DNA of 54,544 nucleotides from Rhodospirillales bacterium (GCA_009839325.1 VXPW01000051.1:45755-100298), one strand, 5' to 3'; positions 44,037-54,034 are shown, numbered from the stretch's first letter. A program made the numbers and translations. Notes: generated by a model not told the origin, from the letters alone.

Positions 44037-44906
44037 ATGATTGAAGATTATGGCCGACTGCCCGGACAGCTCTGGCTTGACGGCAAACTGCTGCCTTGGG
44101 GTGAAGCACAGCTTCACGTACTCAGCCACGCCTTGCATTACGCCAGTTCCGTGTTTGAAGGCGAGCGGGCTTACGGCGGGAAGATCTTTAAGGAGCAGGA
44201 GCACACGGACCGCTTGATCCATTCCGCCACCACACTGGGAATGGATTTTCCCTGTTCCGGCGAGGAACTAAGCCAGGCCCGGCACGCCGTGCTTGAGGCC
44301 AATGGAATCGTGGATGGGTACGTCCGACCGGTTGTATGGCGGGGCAGTGAAATGATGGGGATTTCAGCCCAACGCAATACCATTCACATCGCGGTCGCCG
44401 CCTGGGAATGGCCGTCCTATTTCTCTCCGGAAGCCCGTTTGAAGGGGATCCGCTTGGCGCTCGCTGACTGGCGGCGCCCCTCCCCCGAGACCGCGCCCGT
44501 CAATACAAAGGCCGCCGGACTCTACATGACGTGTACGCTTGCCAAGCACGCCGCCGAGCGTGACGGCTACGACGACGCACTGATGCTTGATCATCGCGGG
44601 CGGGTTGCGGAAACCACGGGAGCCAACATCTTTTTTGTGCGGGATGGCGTCATTCACACACCGGTGCCGGATTGCTTTCTGGACGGAATTACCCGTCGCA
44701 CAGCTATCGGGATTGCCAAGGCAAAGGGAATCGAGGTAATTGAGGAAGTGATCATGCCTGAGGAAATCAGTCAGGCGGAGGAGGTCTTTGTGACCGGTAC
44801 TGCAGCCGAGGTCACGCCGGTGTCGGTAATCGGCCAACACACCTACCAGCCAGGAAAAGTCTGCCGGCTAATGATCGAGGAATATGCCAAACTGACGTGC
44901 GGATGA
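44037..44906 (+). CDS. ilvE: Branched-chain amino acid aminotransferase
   Basis: This 289-residue fold-type IV PLP enzyme transaminates Leu, Ile and Val with 2-oxoglutarate. It has WLDGKLLPWGEAQLHVLSHA, the SSVFEGERAYGGKIFKEQEH block, the probable PLP Lys in VNTKAAGLYMTCTLAKHA, and the phosphate-binding ETTGANIFFVRDG. Length and motifs match class IV BCATs. The start at ATG 44037 is preferred; the frame is open upstream into the regulator gene but without similarity. It is divergent from the MarR operon, a common alphaproteobacterial arrangement. Confidence 0.94.
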   Translation: MIEDYGRLPGQLWLDGKLLPWGEAQLHVLSHALHYASSVFEGERAYGGKIFKEQEHTDRLIHSATTLGMDFPCSGEELSQARHAVLEANGIVDGYVRPVVWRGSEMMGISAQRNTIHIAVAAWEWPSYFSPEARLKGIRLALADWRRPSPETAPVNTKAAGLYMTCTLAKHAAERDGYDDALMLDHRGRVAETTGANIFFVRDGVIHTPVPDCFLDGITRRTAIGIAKAKGIEVIEEVIMPEEISQAEEVFVTGTAAEVTPVSVIGQHTYQPGKVCRLMIEEYAKLTCG

Positions 44907-45039
44907 TTTTGAAGAACGATGAAATGGTCGGTTATTTGTTGTGAAGGCATCAGACTTGCACATCACTGCGTAAGCGAGTCCGAGACAGCTCCCGTTCCAG
45001 AAGCAAACCGTGCGGACGCGCACCGCGGCTAGAGTCGTG

Positions 45040-45507
45040 TCAGTCCACTGACGGCTCAATCTGCCACTTTGCCGCAGCGACGTCGTCTCGAGCTTGGGCC
45101 TGCACCCAACGTTCGCCATCCTCAGTTTCTTCGCGTTTCCAGAACGGGGCCTTGGTCTTCAGCCAGTCGATCAGAAACTGACAACTCTCCAGGGCTGCCT
45201 GCCGGTGGCGAGCGGCAGTTACCACCAGCACGATGCGATCCCCCGGTACCATACGGCCGTATCGGTGGACGATGAGACTTGCGCACAGGTCCCAACGGTG
45301 GTTCGCCTCCTGTTCTATGGCGGCGAGCATGCGCTCCGTCATACCGGGGTAGTGCTCCAGGGTCATCGCCCGCAGTGCCGGACCGTGCTCGGGATCGTCT
45401 CGAACCACTCCGATAAAGCTCGCCACGCCGCCGACTGCGGTGTGCCCGTCCAATAGCCGGTCGATTTCAGCCCCCGGTTCGAAGTCATCGCCCTGAACCC
45501 GAATCAC
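45040..45507 (-). CDS. moaE: Molybdopterin synthase catalytic subunit
   Basis: This 155-residue MoaE has GGVASFIGVVRDD, ALRAMTLEHYPGMTERML, and FLIDWLKTKAPFWKREETED with the catalytic Lys in the KxxxPFWK region. It converts cyclic pyranopterin phosphate to molybdopterin using thiocarboxylated MoaD. The gene starts with GTG four bases after the moaD stop, so the two are coupled. It converges with ilvE. Confidence 0.95.
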   Translation of the reverse strand: MIRVQGDDFEPGAEIDRLLDGHTAVGGVASFIGVVRDDPEHGPALRAMTLEHYPGMTERMLAAIEQEANHRWDLCASLIVHRYGRMVPGDRIVLVVTAARHRQAALESCQFLIDWLKTKAPFWKREETEDGERWVQAQARDDVAAAKWQIEPSVD

Positions 45508-45511
45508 TGCA

Positions 45512-45763
45512 TCATCCCCCGGTCATGGGCGGGAAAAAAGCTATCTCATCACCCGCGGCAATCGGATGACCAAATGAAACGTGCTCTTGATTGACAGCTG
45601 CCCTGAGCACATCGCAGTCCCGGAAAGCTTCAGCGTGTTCCCTGCTTTGCGTGGCGAGCCATAGCGCCAACTCACCCACCGTGGTTACGGTGTCCGGCGG
45701 ATTCACGTGCTCCCGGCCCGTCCCAACGCGGTCACGCACCCACGCGAAATAGAGTACTTCCAC
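45512..45763 (-). CDS. moaD: Molybdopterin synthase sulfur-carrier subunit
   Basis: This 83-residue ubiquitin-like protein ends in the essential Gly-Gly (FFPPMTGG), which is thiocarboxylated and docks in MoaE. The N-terminal EVLYFAWVRDRVG strand is standard for MoaD. It begins with GTG at 45763, nine bases after the pirin stop. With moaE it forms a small molybdenum-cofactor unit. Confidence 0.94.
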   Translation of the reverse strand: MEVLYFAWVRDRVGTGREHVNPPDTVTTVGELALWLATQSREHAEAFRDCDVLRAAVNQEHVSFGHPIAAGDEIAFFPPMTGG

Positions 45764-45772
45764 GGAACGCGC

Positions 45773-46645
45773 CTACCCTGCCAGCCGACCACGGCGAAAA
45801 TCCTCTTGGGCAGCGTGAACTTCCGACAGCGTGTTCATAACAAACCCCCCGCTGCGCGCGACGGTCTCACGAAGCGGTCGTCCGGAGACTAACAGGAACC
45901 GGGCTCCGTCTGCTCCTGCCGACACGCGAAGCTCCGTACCGTGGGAGAGTACCGCAAACGTCTCGCGGCCGAGTGGGTGCACACTCAGATCATCGCCAGG
46001 AAACTCCAGCGAACCGTTGATCACATAGATGAAAGCGTTGTGGTCGGCCGGGACTGGCTCCAGGACGGCAGCCCCAGCGCCAAGGTCAAAGTCGAAGTAG
46101 CGTGGTTCAGTCAGCGGCTGGCGGACCGGTCCGGTGGTGCCCCTCCCCGTTGTGCCCGAAATTACCTTGACCGTTACCTGACTCCCTCGTTCCTCCACCG
46201 GGATTTCATCAGAGTCAAAGTCTTGATAGCTGGCATCTGTCATCTTGTGCGATCTGGGCAGGTTTACCCATAGCTGAAAGCCGGCTACCAAGCCCCCATT
46301 GCCTTCCGGCATTTCCGAATGCACCACACCGCGGCCAGCGGTCATCCACTGCACGCCCCCGGCCCGCAGTAGGCTCTCGTGACCGGCACTGTCTACGTGT
46401 CGGACTTGTCCCGCGAGCAAATAGGTTACGGTCTCGAATCCGCGATGGGGATGTGGCGGAAACCCCGCACTCCTGTCCTCTTGGGGGTTCACCGAGAACA
46501 CATCCAGCAGCAGAAACGGGTCGACCATGTCGAGTTCCGGAACGCCGATCAGGCGTTTAACTTCAATCCCGTCGCCCTCAGTTTCCGCCCGACCAGAAAA
46601 CAAAGTACGCGGGATGCGGTAACTGGGCATTACTCGTTCCAACAT
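45773..46645 (-). CDS. Pirin-family cupin protein
   Basis: This 290-residue two-cupin protein has the metal-binding block GFPPHPHRGFETVTYLLAGQ and the later GGVQWMTAGRGVVHSEMPEG, typical of pirins such as YhhW, some of which have quercetinase activity. The role in this organism is unknown. The ATG at 46645 is preferred because GAGGA lies about five bases upstream; an internal ATG at 46630 is less well placed. It lies upstream of moaD on the same strand and may be co-transcribed with it. Confidence 0.92.
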   Translation of the reverse strand: MLERVMPSYRIPRTLFSGRAETEGDGIEVKRLIGVPELDMVDPFLLLDVFSVNPQEDRSAGFPPHPHRGFETVTYLLAGQVRHVDSAGHESLLRAGGVQWMTAGRGVVHSEMPEGNGGLVAGFQLWVNLPRSHKMTDASYQDFDSDEIPVEERGSQVTVKVISGTTGRGTTGPVRQPLTEPRYFDFDLGAGAAVLEPVPADHNAFIYVINGSLEFPGDDLSVHPLGRETFAVLSHGTELRVSAGADGARFLLVSGRPLRETVARSGGFVMNTLSEVHAAQEDFRRGRLAG

Positions 46646-46791
46646 CGTTCCTCGCGATTGCCAATAGTGATGTCGTCAAGGACCGGGACCACATGCCCCT
46701 TATGGCTTGCAGAAGTGCGGCTGTGCGTGCTCCGGCATCCCACAAGGCGGCCCAACGAGGTCCCAATGCTTGCGTGGCGAGGCAGCGGGCG

Positions 46792-47355
46792 TCATGTCCG
46801 CTCCGAGTTCAGGAAGCGGGCGACCCTCAAGGTATAGAGACTGCCGCTCCAAACGCTGAGCGCAACGCTAATCCACAGCAGCCCCAATCCGGCGGTGGCA
46901 AGCCATTCAGCCACCGTCACGCCAGGCGCCAGCAGGATCGTGCTTAGGGCGAGAAACTGCAATGCCGTCTTGACTTTGGCAACGGGTGAGACCGCTAATA
47001 CCCCCCTGCTCTCTTCCATTTGCCGCAAACCGCCTATCATGAGGTCGCGGGTAATCAAAATTGCTGCGGCCAGCGCGGGGACGCGTCCGTCTGCAGCCAG
47101 CATGATCAGTGCTGCGGCGTGCGTGATCTTGTCCGCAACTGGATCCAGGATCGCTCCAAGCTCGGTCACGATGTTCAGGCGCCGGGCCATCCATCCATCC
47201 AGCGCATCACTGATGCCTGCAACAACAAATATGCCGCCGGCTCCCCAAATCCCCCAAGGCCCAGGCAGATAGAAACAGGCAACAAACGGAACTACCAGCA
47301 CAATACGCCCGCAGGTCACCAGCATCGCCGCATTAAGTGTGCTGCCTTCAGACAT
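46792..47355 (-). CDS. pgsA: CDP-diacylglycerol-glycerol-3-phosphate 3-phosphatidyltransferase
   Basis: This 187-residue inner-membrane enzyme makes phosphatidylglycerol phosphate. It contains the CDP-alcohol phosphotransferase motif, read here as DALDGWMARRLNIV followed by GAILDPVADK, which supplies the conserved Asp residues. About five hydrophobic helices surround it. Its start lies inside the end of uvrC, overlapping by eight bases, the usual uvrC-pgsA pairing. Confidence 0.94.
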   Translation of the reverse strand: MSEGSTLNAAMLVTCGRIVLVVPFVACFYLPGPWGIWGAGGIFVVAGISDALDGWMARRLNIVTELGAILDPVADKITHAAALIMLAADGRVPALAAAILITRDLMIGGLRQMEESRGVLAVSPVAKVKTALQFLALSTILLAPGVTVAEWLATAGLGLLWISVALSVWSGSLYTLRVARFLNSERT

Positions 47356-49273
47356 CGCTCGAGAAATGATCGTTAATGGTACGGGCGACCGTTGCGTTGA
47401 TGCCTTCTACCTGCAGCAATTCGGCGAACGTCGCATCTCGAATTGCCCGGAGCGAGCCGAAATGCAAGATCAGCGCCCGCTTGCGGCGAGGCCCGATCCC
47501 CGGCAGCTGATCCAATTCCGACTGTGTTCCGGCACGGAGCCGACGAGCACGATGTCCTTCGATCGCGAACCGATGCGCCTCGTCACGAAGTCGTTGCAGG
47601 AAATACAGTACGGGATCATCCGTGGCTAGCGAGATTGGGCGCTCAAATCCAGCGTGGAAGAGTTCTCTACCCGCATTGCGGTCCGGCCCTTTGGCAACGC
47701 CAACGACCGCAGGCTCGTTGATTCCGGCCTCTGCCAACGCCTCGACCGCGGCACTGCGGTGACCTGCGCCTCCATCAATCAGAACCAGGTCCGGCCATTG
47801 CCCCTTGCTCCGGTCTGGATCCTCGCGCTGGAGCCGCTTGAAGCGCCTCAGCAGTACTTCCCGCATCATCGCGTAGTCATCACGGGGGTCCGCACCTCGA
47901 ACATTGAAGCGACGATACGATGCTTTCGCAAAGCCGTCCGGGCCGGCGACGACCATTGCTCCCACTGGGTGGGCCCCCTGCAAATGACTGTTGTCGAAGA
48001 CTTCAACGCGACGTGGCGCGTGCGTCAAACCGAAAACTTCCACCAAGGCGTCCAGCAGTTCCAGCTGATTCGAACGCTCAGAGATGCGGCGAGCCAATGC
48101 GGCTTTCGCGTTATCCTCGCCGGCGCGCACTGCCTGTCGTTTTTCGCCTCGCTGTGGGACGAGAATTGTGACGCGTCGCCCGACCTTGATGGACAGCGCC
48201 TCTGCCAACAGTTCCATGTCCGGAACTTTCTCATTGAGCAGCAGGGTCGCTGGCGGCGCTTGGGTGTCGTAAAACTGTGAAATGAAGGCCCCGAGGACTG
48301 TGGCAGGGGGGATCTCTTTGCCGTGCATCGGGAAATGCGTGCGATTGCCAAAGTTGCTGCCGCCACGGAAAAAGAACACCTGGACGGCAATCTGTCCGCC
48401 CTGTTCCGCGACGGCAAAAACGTCTGCGTCGCCCACATGCTGCAAATCACCGCCGCGAGCGGTCTGAATCGTATTCAGCGCCTGAATTCGGTCTCGCAGG
48501 ACCGCGGCGCGTTCGAACTCCAGATCGGCGCTGGCCCGATCCATTGCGGAGCGCAGGGATGCCTGGACTTCCTTCCCGCCGCCACCAAGGAAACGCCTCA
48601 GGTGTTCGACGAAGTCGGCATATTCCGAATCTCCGACCTTCCCGACACAGGGGGCAGAACAGCGGCGGATCTGATACTGGAGACATGGTCGGTCACGCAC
48701 CTCAAATTCTCTATCGGTACAAGTGCGTAACGGAAATGCGCGTTGAAGGGCGTTCAAGGTCACGTTGACAGCTCGGACGGAGGCAAACGGCCCAAAATAG
48801 TGGCCATCCCTTCGCTTGCGTCCTCGATGCTTCAAGAGTTGCGGCCATGCATGATCTGTACGGAGGTGGATGTAGGGATAGGACTTGTCATCACGCAAGA
48901 GGATGTTGTATCGAGGTCGCAGTTTCTTGATCCGATTGGCCTCGAGCAATAACGCTTCGGCCTCGTGTTCCGTCACCGTGAACTCGACATGTCGGACTTG
49001 TGCAATCATCCGCCGAAGACGGATCGGCAAACGCTGGACCGACGAGTACGTAGCCACCCGGTTCCTCAGCACACGTGCCTTCCCCACGTACAGCACTTCC
49101 CGATCTGCTGCCTCCATCTGGTAGACGCCGGGTCTGGCAGGCAGTGAGCGCGCCGCGGCGCGTACCACGTCTGCTCCGACTTGCAGGTCGCTTTGGCCAA
49201 CTCCATTCGAGCTGTCGCCAGATCGTTCGGACGGGTTCAAATGTTTCAAAGGCCCAGATGTTCGCGGTTCCAT
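47348..49273 (-). CDS. uvrC: Excinuclease ABC subunit C
   Basis: The protein has about 641 residues: a GIY-YIG nuclease domain (RPGVYQMEAADREVLYVGKA), a UVR motif near RSAMDRASADLEFERAAVLR, the UvrC RNase H-like nuclease domain (VFDNSHLQGAHPVGAMVVAG, LVLIDGGAGHRSAAVEALAE) and a C-terminal helix-hairpin-helix (LPGIGPRRKRALILHFG). It makes both incisions in nucleotide excision repair. ATG 49273 is used; a TTG at 49303 would add ten residues. uvrB lies a few kilobases upstream on the same strand, separated by folB and an SDR gene. Confidence 0.95.
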   Translation of the reverse strand: MEPRTSGPLKHLNPSERSGDSSNGVGQSDLQVGADVVRAAARSLPARPGVYQMEAADREVLYVGKARVLRNRVATYSSVQRLPIRLRRMIAQVRHVEFTVTEHEAEALLLEANRIKKLRPRYNILLRDDKSYPYIHLRTDHAWPQLLKHRGRKRRDGHYFGPFASVRAVNVTLNALQRAFPLRTCTDREFEVRDRPCLQYQIRRCSAPCVGKVGDSEYADFVEHLRRFLGGGGKEVQASLRSAMDRASADLEFERAAVLRDRIQALNTIQTARGGDLQHVGDADVFAVAEQGGQIAVQVFFFRGGSNFGNRTHFPMHGKEIPPATVLGAFISQFYDTQAPPATLLLNEKVPDMELLAEALSIKVGRRVTILVPQRGEKRQAVRAGEDNAKAALARRISERSNQLELLDALVEVFGLTHAPRRVEVFDNSHLQGAHPVGAMVVAGPDGFAKASYRRFNVRGADPRDDYAMMREVLLRRFKRLQREDPDRSKGQWPDLVLIDGGAGHRSAAVEALAEAGINEPAVVGVAKGPDRNAGRELFHAGFERPISLATDDPVLYFLQRLRDEAHRFAIEGHRARRLRAGTQSELDQLPGIGPRRKRALILHFGSLRAIRDATFAELLQVEGINATVARTINDHFSSDV

Positions 49274-49303
49274 GCCTGACTTTGACTTGCCGAACGCGAG
49301 CAA

Positions 49304-49608
49304 TCAACTGCTCCCCTCGATTTGCTGCTTAACCGGCACTGTGGAAAACCCTGTGGAAAAACTCTCTGTGGCCCGCTCAATCGCTTGTGTCTAATGGATA
49401 AACTGCTTGGAAAGCGCGATTGTCTAGTAAAGTCATGAGATTCTAACTATTTGAATCACAATACGTATCCAGTAATCCCAATTCTCCATCAAGCTGCGAC
49501 TGCCGGATTGGCATCTCTGGATATTCAGTCACGGCACGCAACTGGCTCTTGTGAATAAAACTCCTGCAACTACAGGTTGGTAGCGCTTGCGTCTTGGACA
49601 ACGATTCT
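49304..49608. other. Intergenic region upstream of uvrC
   Basis: No gene is supported in these 305 bases. Next to uvrC are two TGTGGAAAA copies (49340-49348 and 49352-49360), and positions 49380-49500 are AT-rich compared with the genes around. The region probably holds the uvrC promoter. No terminator for folB was seen. Confidence 0.5.
49340..49360 (-). promoter_or_regulatory. Paired DnaA-box-like sequences
   Basis: TGTGGAAAA occurs at 49340-49348 and again at 49352-49360, in the same orientation and twelve bases apart. On the minus strand each reads TTTTCCACA, which fits the DnaA-box consensus TTWTNCACA. A third partial TGTGG follows at 49366. They lie just upstream of uvrC beside AT-rich DNA. 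Binding is not shown. Confidence 0.45.
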
Positions 49609-49974
49609 TCAACGAGTCTGCCGCACCCTTACTCCTAACGCGGCTGCATCGGGAAGCACGTCGGGTTTCAGCACCGTGACATTGACGCTGACCGCGCTGT
49701 CAAAGCTGAGGCAGCAGGTAGCCACACGGTCGGCAAGCGTCTCGACCAACTGGATATGGCCGTCTGCCGCGAGGCGTCGGACGGCCGTCACCACGTCCTC
49801 GTAACTGACGACACAGTTAAGGTCGTCACCATGTCGATTGGGTTCGACTTCCAACTCAACATCGACAAGGACGCGCTGCACGCTGCTCCGTTCGTGCCGA
49901 TGGACGCCGATGAGGCATTCGACTTCCAAACCCTGGACAAGAAGTGTGCGTGAGTCAGCCACGAATCGGCTCAT
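49609..49974 (-). CDS. folB: Dihydroneopterin aldolase
   Basis: The protein has about 121 residues. LLVQGLEVECLIGVHRHER is the FolB N-terminal strand, DDLNCVVSYEDVVTAVRRLA holds the tyrosine/aspartate pocket, and LVETLADRVATCC supplies the pterin-anchoring Glu. It converts dihydroneopterin to hydroxymethyl-dihydropterin in folate synthesis. The ATG at 49974 is used, overlapping the SDR stop by about 20 bases. It follows a pteridine-reductase-like gene, consistent with a shared pterin role. Confidence 0.92.
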   Translation of the reverse strand: MSRFVADSRTLLVQGLEVECLIGVHRHERSSVQRVLVDVELEVEPNRHGDDLNCVVSYEDVVTAVRRLAADGHIQLVETLADRVATCCLSFDSAVSVNVTVLKPDVLPDAAALGVRVRQTR

Positions 49975-50728
49975 CCGGAGCAGGGTGAAGCCAGCCAAGA
50001 TGCTGGCCTCCGTCCGGCGCGATCATCTGCCCGGTAACTGATTTTGCGCTGACCAGGTAAACCAGTGCGTCGGAAATATCTTCTGGCGATGGACCTGGTG
50101 ACAGCGGCAGTCGATTGCGAGTGGCACGGAAGCCAGCCTCTCCTTCAGACTCGCTGGACAGGGTCGGTCCGGGGCCGATCGCGTTGACGCGAATTCGCGG
50201 GGCCAATTCCAGGGCAAGGATGCGAGTTGCGGCCCACAGACCCGCTCGGCTCACACTGTATGAAAGGTAGTGCGGCGTCACGGTCCACACTCTGGGGTCC
50301 AGCAGATTGACGATCAGGCCGGAGGTAGAGGCAGGCAGCAGGTCTGCAAACACACGGCTGAGTACCAGAGGAGCCCTGAGGTTTAGCTCGAGGTGGTCGT
50401 CCCAAGACGTCCGGGTTCCGGTCAGCAGCGTGTCGTGCGCAAAATGCGAAGCATTGTTGACCAAGATCGTACACGGACCAAGCTGTTGTGTCGCGGTCCG
50501 CAGCAGCTGTTGTGCAGCTTCACCCGATCGCAGGTCCGCGGAGAATGCGCGAGCCACGCCTCCACCAGCCGCTATCTCCCTGACAAGGCTTGACGCCGCA
50601 TTTCCGGATCGCATGTGATGTATCGCGACCGGGTATCCGAGCCGAGCAAGCGCCCTCACCAATGCTGCGCCGATGCGGCGAGCCCCCCCGGTCACCAGGG
50701 CCATCCCTTGCCGAGCATCGTTGCCCAC
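49955..50728 (-). CDS. Pteridine-reductase/FolM-like SDR with Arg for the catalytic Lys
   Basis: This short-chain dehydrogenase of about 257 residues has TGGARRIGAALVRALARLG, the Arg-rich cofactor loop typical of NADPH-using pteridine reductases, then ILVNNASHF. The active site aligns with Leishmania PTR1: Asp (LIVNLLDP), thirteen residues later Tyr, then YSVSR where the family has YxxxK. The Arg codon CGA is at 50246-50248. Beside folB, a dihydropterin or dihydromonapterin reductase role is likely if the enzyme is active. The start is taken at GTG 50728, one base after the uvrB stop; ATG 50704 is possible. Confidence 0.85.
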   Translation of the reverse strand: MGNDARQGMALVTGGARRIGAALVRALARLGYPVAIHHMRSGNAASSLVREIAAGGGVARAFSADLRSGEAAQQLLRTATQQLGPCTILVNNASHFAHDTLLTGTRTSWDDHLELNLRAPLVLSRVFADLLPASTSGLIVNLLDPRVWTVTPHYLSYSVSRAGLWAATRILALELAPRIRVNAIGPGPTLSSESEGEAGFRATRNRLPLSPGPSPEDISDALVYLVSAKSVTGQMIAPDGGQHLGWLHPAPDEPIRG

Positions 50729-50729
50729 G

Positions 50730-52856
50730 TCAATGACGCCTTGAACGGGTCCGGCGCGAATTTCCGACGGTTCGCCGACGACGTGTTGGCGACTTGGGCC
50801 CTGCGCGCGGAGAGAGCCCCAATTCATTATCCCGCAGCGCCTTTAGCTCATCGCGCACTAACGCTGCCTCTTCGAACTCAAGCGCAGCAGCGTGCCGATG
50901 CATGCGTTCTTCCAGTTCGGCTTCGTAGGCTTCCCGGTTGTGCCCTATGCGATGAGGAATCTCAGGGCTGATCTCTACCGTTACGTGGTCCTGCTCATGA
51001 ATGCTACCCAGTACGTCAGCGATCTCCTTCCTTACCGTTTCCGCCTGAATTCCGTGAGAACGATTCCACTGCATCTGCAATTCTCTGCGCCGGCGCGTCT
51101 CGTCCAATGCCCCTTTGAGCGAATCTGTCTCCTGATCGGCGTACAGGATGACCCGTCCGTCCACATTACGTGCCGCTCGTCCAATCGTCTGAATAAGGGA
51201 CGTGCGCGAGCGCAGAAATCCTTCCTTGTCGGCATCGAGAACGGCAACCAGCGCGCATTCAGGAATGTCCAACCCTTCTCGCAGGAGGTTGATACCTACC
51301 AGGATATCGAACACACCGCGTCGAAGGTCGCGAATGATTTCAATTCGTTCCAGCGTATCAATGTCGGAGTGCAGGTAACGAACACGGAGCCCGGCTTCTT
51401 CCAGGTATTCGGTCAGATTTTCCGCCATGCGCTTGGTGAGGGTGGTAACGAGCACACGGCCTCCCCGTTCGGCGACGACGCGTGCCTCCCCTAGCAGATC
51501 ATCAACCTGGTTGCCTGCCGGGCGGACTTCACACTCTGGATCCACCAGGCCGGTTGGCCGAATCACCTGTTCAACTGCTTTACCGGCAGTGTGCTCGAGT
51601 TCCCATGGGCCGGGCGTTGCGGATACCAGCACGGTGGCGGGCCGCATCGCATCCCATTCCTCGAACTTCAGGGGACGGTTGTCGACGCATGACGGGAGCC
51701 TGAAACCGTGAGTGGCCAGCGTCGTCTTGCGGTTAAAGTCGCCTCGAAACATCCCGCGCAGCTGGGGGACGGTGACGTGGCTCTCGTCCACAAACAAGAT
51801 CGAGTTTTCCGGCAAGTACTCGAACAAAGTGGGTGGCGGCTCCCCGGGGCGTCGACCCGTCAGATAACGCGAGTAATTCTCGATGCCTGCGCAGCTTCCG
51901 GTTGCTGCCATCATTTCCAGGTCGAAATTGGTCCGTTCTTCCAACCGTTGACGCTCGAGCAGTTTCCCTGATTCCTCCAATTCCGCCAATCGCTCGGCGA
52001 GTTCAACGCGAATCCGTTCAATGGCTTGTGCAAGTGTCGGCTTCGGCGTGACGTAGTGGCTATTTGCGTATATGCGCACCTCGTCCATTGTGGCGGTGCG
52101 TTCTCCGGTCAGAGGGTCGAACTCAGATAGTCGCTCTACCGTTTCCCCGAAGAGGTCAACCCGCCATGCACGGTCTTCAAGATGAGCCGGAAAGACTTCG
52201 ATCGTGTCCCCGCGAGCGCGAAACGTCCCCCGAACCAGGTTCACGTCGTTTCTGCGGTAATGAAGTTCGACCAGGCGGGCGAGGAGAGCATTCCGTTCCA
52301 CACGGCCACCGGTCCTCAATTCGATGATCATTCGGGTATAGGTTTCGAGCGGTCCGATTCCGTAAATGCATGAAACGCTGGCAACAATGACGACGTGGCT
52401 CTGCTCAAAAAGTGCCCGGGTTGCCGCGTGGCGCATGCGATCGATGTGCTCGTTGATCGAAGCGTCTTTCTCTATGTATGTGTCCGTCCGGGGGACGTAG
52501 GCTTCGGGCTGGTAGTAATCGTAGTACGAGACGAAGTACTCGACGGCGTTGCGTGGGAACAGCGACTTCATTTCGCCATACAGCTGCGCCGCCAAGGTCT
52601 TGTTGTGGGCAAGAATCAGCGCCGTGCGCTGCAAGCGCTGAATGACGTGCGCCATCGTGAAGGTCTTGCCGGAACCGGTGACACCCAGAAGTACTTGCTC
52701 GCGTTGACCGTGCACCAGACCGTCAACTAGTTCGGCGATTGCCTTCGGCTGGTCTCCAGCCGGATCCACCTCCGCGATCAGCTGGAACTTGTTGAAGATC
52801 TTCGAGGTTCGCTCCGGCTCCAGTTCCGCGACCCTGCTCACTGGTGGTGGCCCCAC
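50730..52856 (-). CDS. uvrB: Excinuclease ABC subunit B
   Basis: This 708-residue helicase-like damage verifier has Walker [11 protein letters not shown] at about 58-67, the beta-hairpin region [12 protein letters not shown], helicase motifs such as [15 protein letters not shown] and QTIGRAARN, and the C-terminal UVR motif ([20 protein letters not shown]). It loads onto damage with UvrA and recruits UvrC. The 5' end begins with GTG at 52856, overlapping the aminotransferase end by 19 bases. uvrA is not in the window. Confidence 0.96.
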   Translation of the reverse strand: MGPPPVSRVAELEPERTSKIFNKFQLIAEVDPAGDQPKAIAELVDGLVHGQREQVLLGVTGSGKTFTMAHVIQRLQRTALILAHNKTLAAQLYGEMKSLFPRNAVEYFVSYYDYYQPEAYVPRTDTYIEKDASINEHIDRMRHAATRALFEQSHVVIVASVSCIYGIGPLETYTRMIIELRTGGRVERNALLARLVELHYRRNDVNLVRGTFRARGDTIEVFPAHLEDRAWRVDLFGETVERLSEFDPLTGERTATMDEVRIYANSHYVTPKPTLAQAIERIRVELAERLAELEESGKLLERQRLEERTNFDLEMMAATGSCAGIENYSRYLTGRRPGEPPPTLFEYLPENSILFVDESHVTVPQLRGMFRGDFNRKTTLATHGFRLPSCVDNRPLKFEEWDAMRPATVLVSATPGPWELEHTAGKAVEQVIRPTGLVDPECEVRPAGNQVDDLLGEARVVAERGGRVLVTTLTKRMAENLTEYLEEAGLRVRYLHSDIDTLERIEIIRDLRRGVFDILVGINLLREGLDIPECALVAVLDADKEGFLRSRTSLIQTIGRAARNVDGRVILYADQETDSLKGALDETRRRRELQMQWNRSHGIQAETVRKEIADVLGSIHEQDHVTVEISPEIPHRIGHNREAYEAELEERMHRHAAALEFEEAALVRDELKALRDNELGLSPRAGPKSPTRRRRTVGNSRRTRSRRH

Positions 52857-54034
52857 CCCTCAGCTGCGGCCAACTGGCGAATTCGTTTCATGGCCGTGCG
52901 GATCTCGTCGACGCCCGCAGCGTAGCTCAGACGGATATAGCCCTCGCCCAGCGCACCGAAGCTGGTTCCGGCCACCGTCGCAACGTGCAACTCCTCAAGC
53001 AGGCGATCCTGCAATTCCAATGCCGGGATGCCGGTGCCTTCAACGTTAGGCATGGCGTAGAACGCGCCCTCTGGGCGAATCATCCGCAATCCGGGGAGTG
53101 TCTTGACCTCTTCGATCAACACCTCGCGCCGCTCGGCAAATGCGGTGACCATCGCGTCAACATCGTCCTGGGGACCTTCCAGCGCAGCGATTGCCGCATA
53201 CTGGGTCGCGGCGTTGGTGCAACTGACTGAGTTGATGTTCAATCGTACTGCATGCTCAACAAGCGATTCCGGCCAAATCGCATATCCGATCCGCCAACCT
53301 GTCATGGCGTAGGTTTTGGACCATCCGTCCAACATGATGAGACGGTCACGCAGATGAGAGTAGCGCAGCATCGACGCAAATTCAGACCCCGGATACACGA
53401 TTCGCGAATAGATCTCGTCAGAAAGGATGGCCACGTGCGGATGATTAGCTAGTCCTTCTGCAAGTCGGTCAAGCACAGGAACCGGGATCACGCCGCCGGT
53501 GGGATTGGCGGGACTGTTGACAATGATCAGTCGAGTCTTCGCCGTTACCTGGCCGAGTACTTCGTCGGGGTCGAATGCGAATCCATCCGCCTCCGCCAAT
53601 GCGATCGGCACCGGCGTAGCGCCGGTAAACCGGATCGCTGATTCGTAGATAGGAAAGCCCGGGTTGGGGTACATGATCTCCCGGCCAGGTGCACCGAACA
53701 TGAGAATCGCGTGCCACATGGTCACCTTACCCCCGGGGACGATCACCACCTGGTCGGGATTCACGTCGATCTCGCGGTGGGCAGAAATATCGGCGGCCAC
53801 CGCCTCCCGAAGCGGAAGGATTCCGTTGGCCGGCGTGTATCCGTGATGGCCATCCCGCAAGGCCTCGACGGCCGCCTCAACGATATGGCCGGGGGTTCGA
53901 AAATCTGGTTGCCCAATACCTAGATTGATGACGTCCTTACCCTGCCGTTCAAGCTCGGCGGCACGGCCAAGCACAACAAAGGCGCTCTCGGTACCTAGAC
54001 GCTCCATCCCGTCCATAAGTGCGAGATTCGACAC
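52838..54034 (-). CDS. Class I/II pyridoxal-phosphate aminotransferase
   Basis: The protein has about 398 residues and a fold-type I aminotransferase layout: [34 protein letters not shown], the [13 protein letters not shown] Asp/Tyr pair, and the PLP Lys in [17 protein letters not shown]. The family includes aspartate, alanine and prephenate aminotransferases, and the sequence does not fix the substrate. GTG 54034 ([14 protein letters not shown]) is preferred because similarity starts there; the frame runs to an ATG at 54121, inside the IS element end. It is transcribed towards uvrB. Confidence 0.9.
   Translation of the reverse strand: MSNLALMDGMERLGTESAFVVLGRAAELERQGKDVINLGIGQPDFRTPGHIVEAAVEALRDGHHGYTPANGILPLREAVAADISAHREIDVNPDQVVIVPGGKVTMWHAILMFGAPGREIMYPNPGFPIYESAIRFTGATPVPIALAEADGFAFDPDEVLGQVTAKTRLIIVNSPANPTGGVIPVPVLDRLAEGLANHPHVAILSDEIYSRIVYPGSEFASMLRYSHLRDRLIMLDGWSKTYAMTGWRIGYAIWPESLVEHAVRLNINSVSCTNAATQYAAIAALEGPQDDVDAMVTAFAERREVLIEEVKTLPGLRMIRPEGAFYAMPNVEGTGIPALELQDRLLEELHVATVAGTSFGALGEGYIRLSYAAGVDEIRTAMKRIRQLAAAEGWGHHQ

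Noticed and set aside
41468-44906. Transmembrane-kinase operon as part of a phage-defence island
   Set aside because: The genes are ordinary regulators beside ilvE, with no nuclease, helicase or mobile flank.
49225-49238. GTTC-N6-GTTC resembling the alphaproteobacterial SOS box near the uvrC start
   Set aside because: The known box needs seven bases between the halves; this has six and lies inside the uvrC coding sequence.
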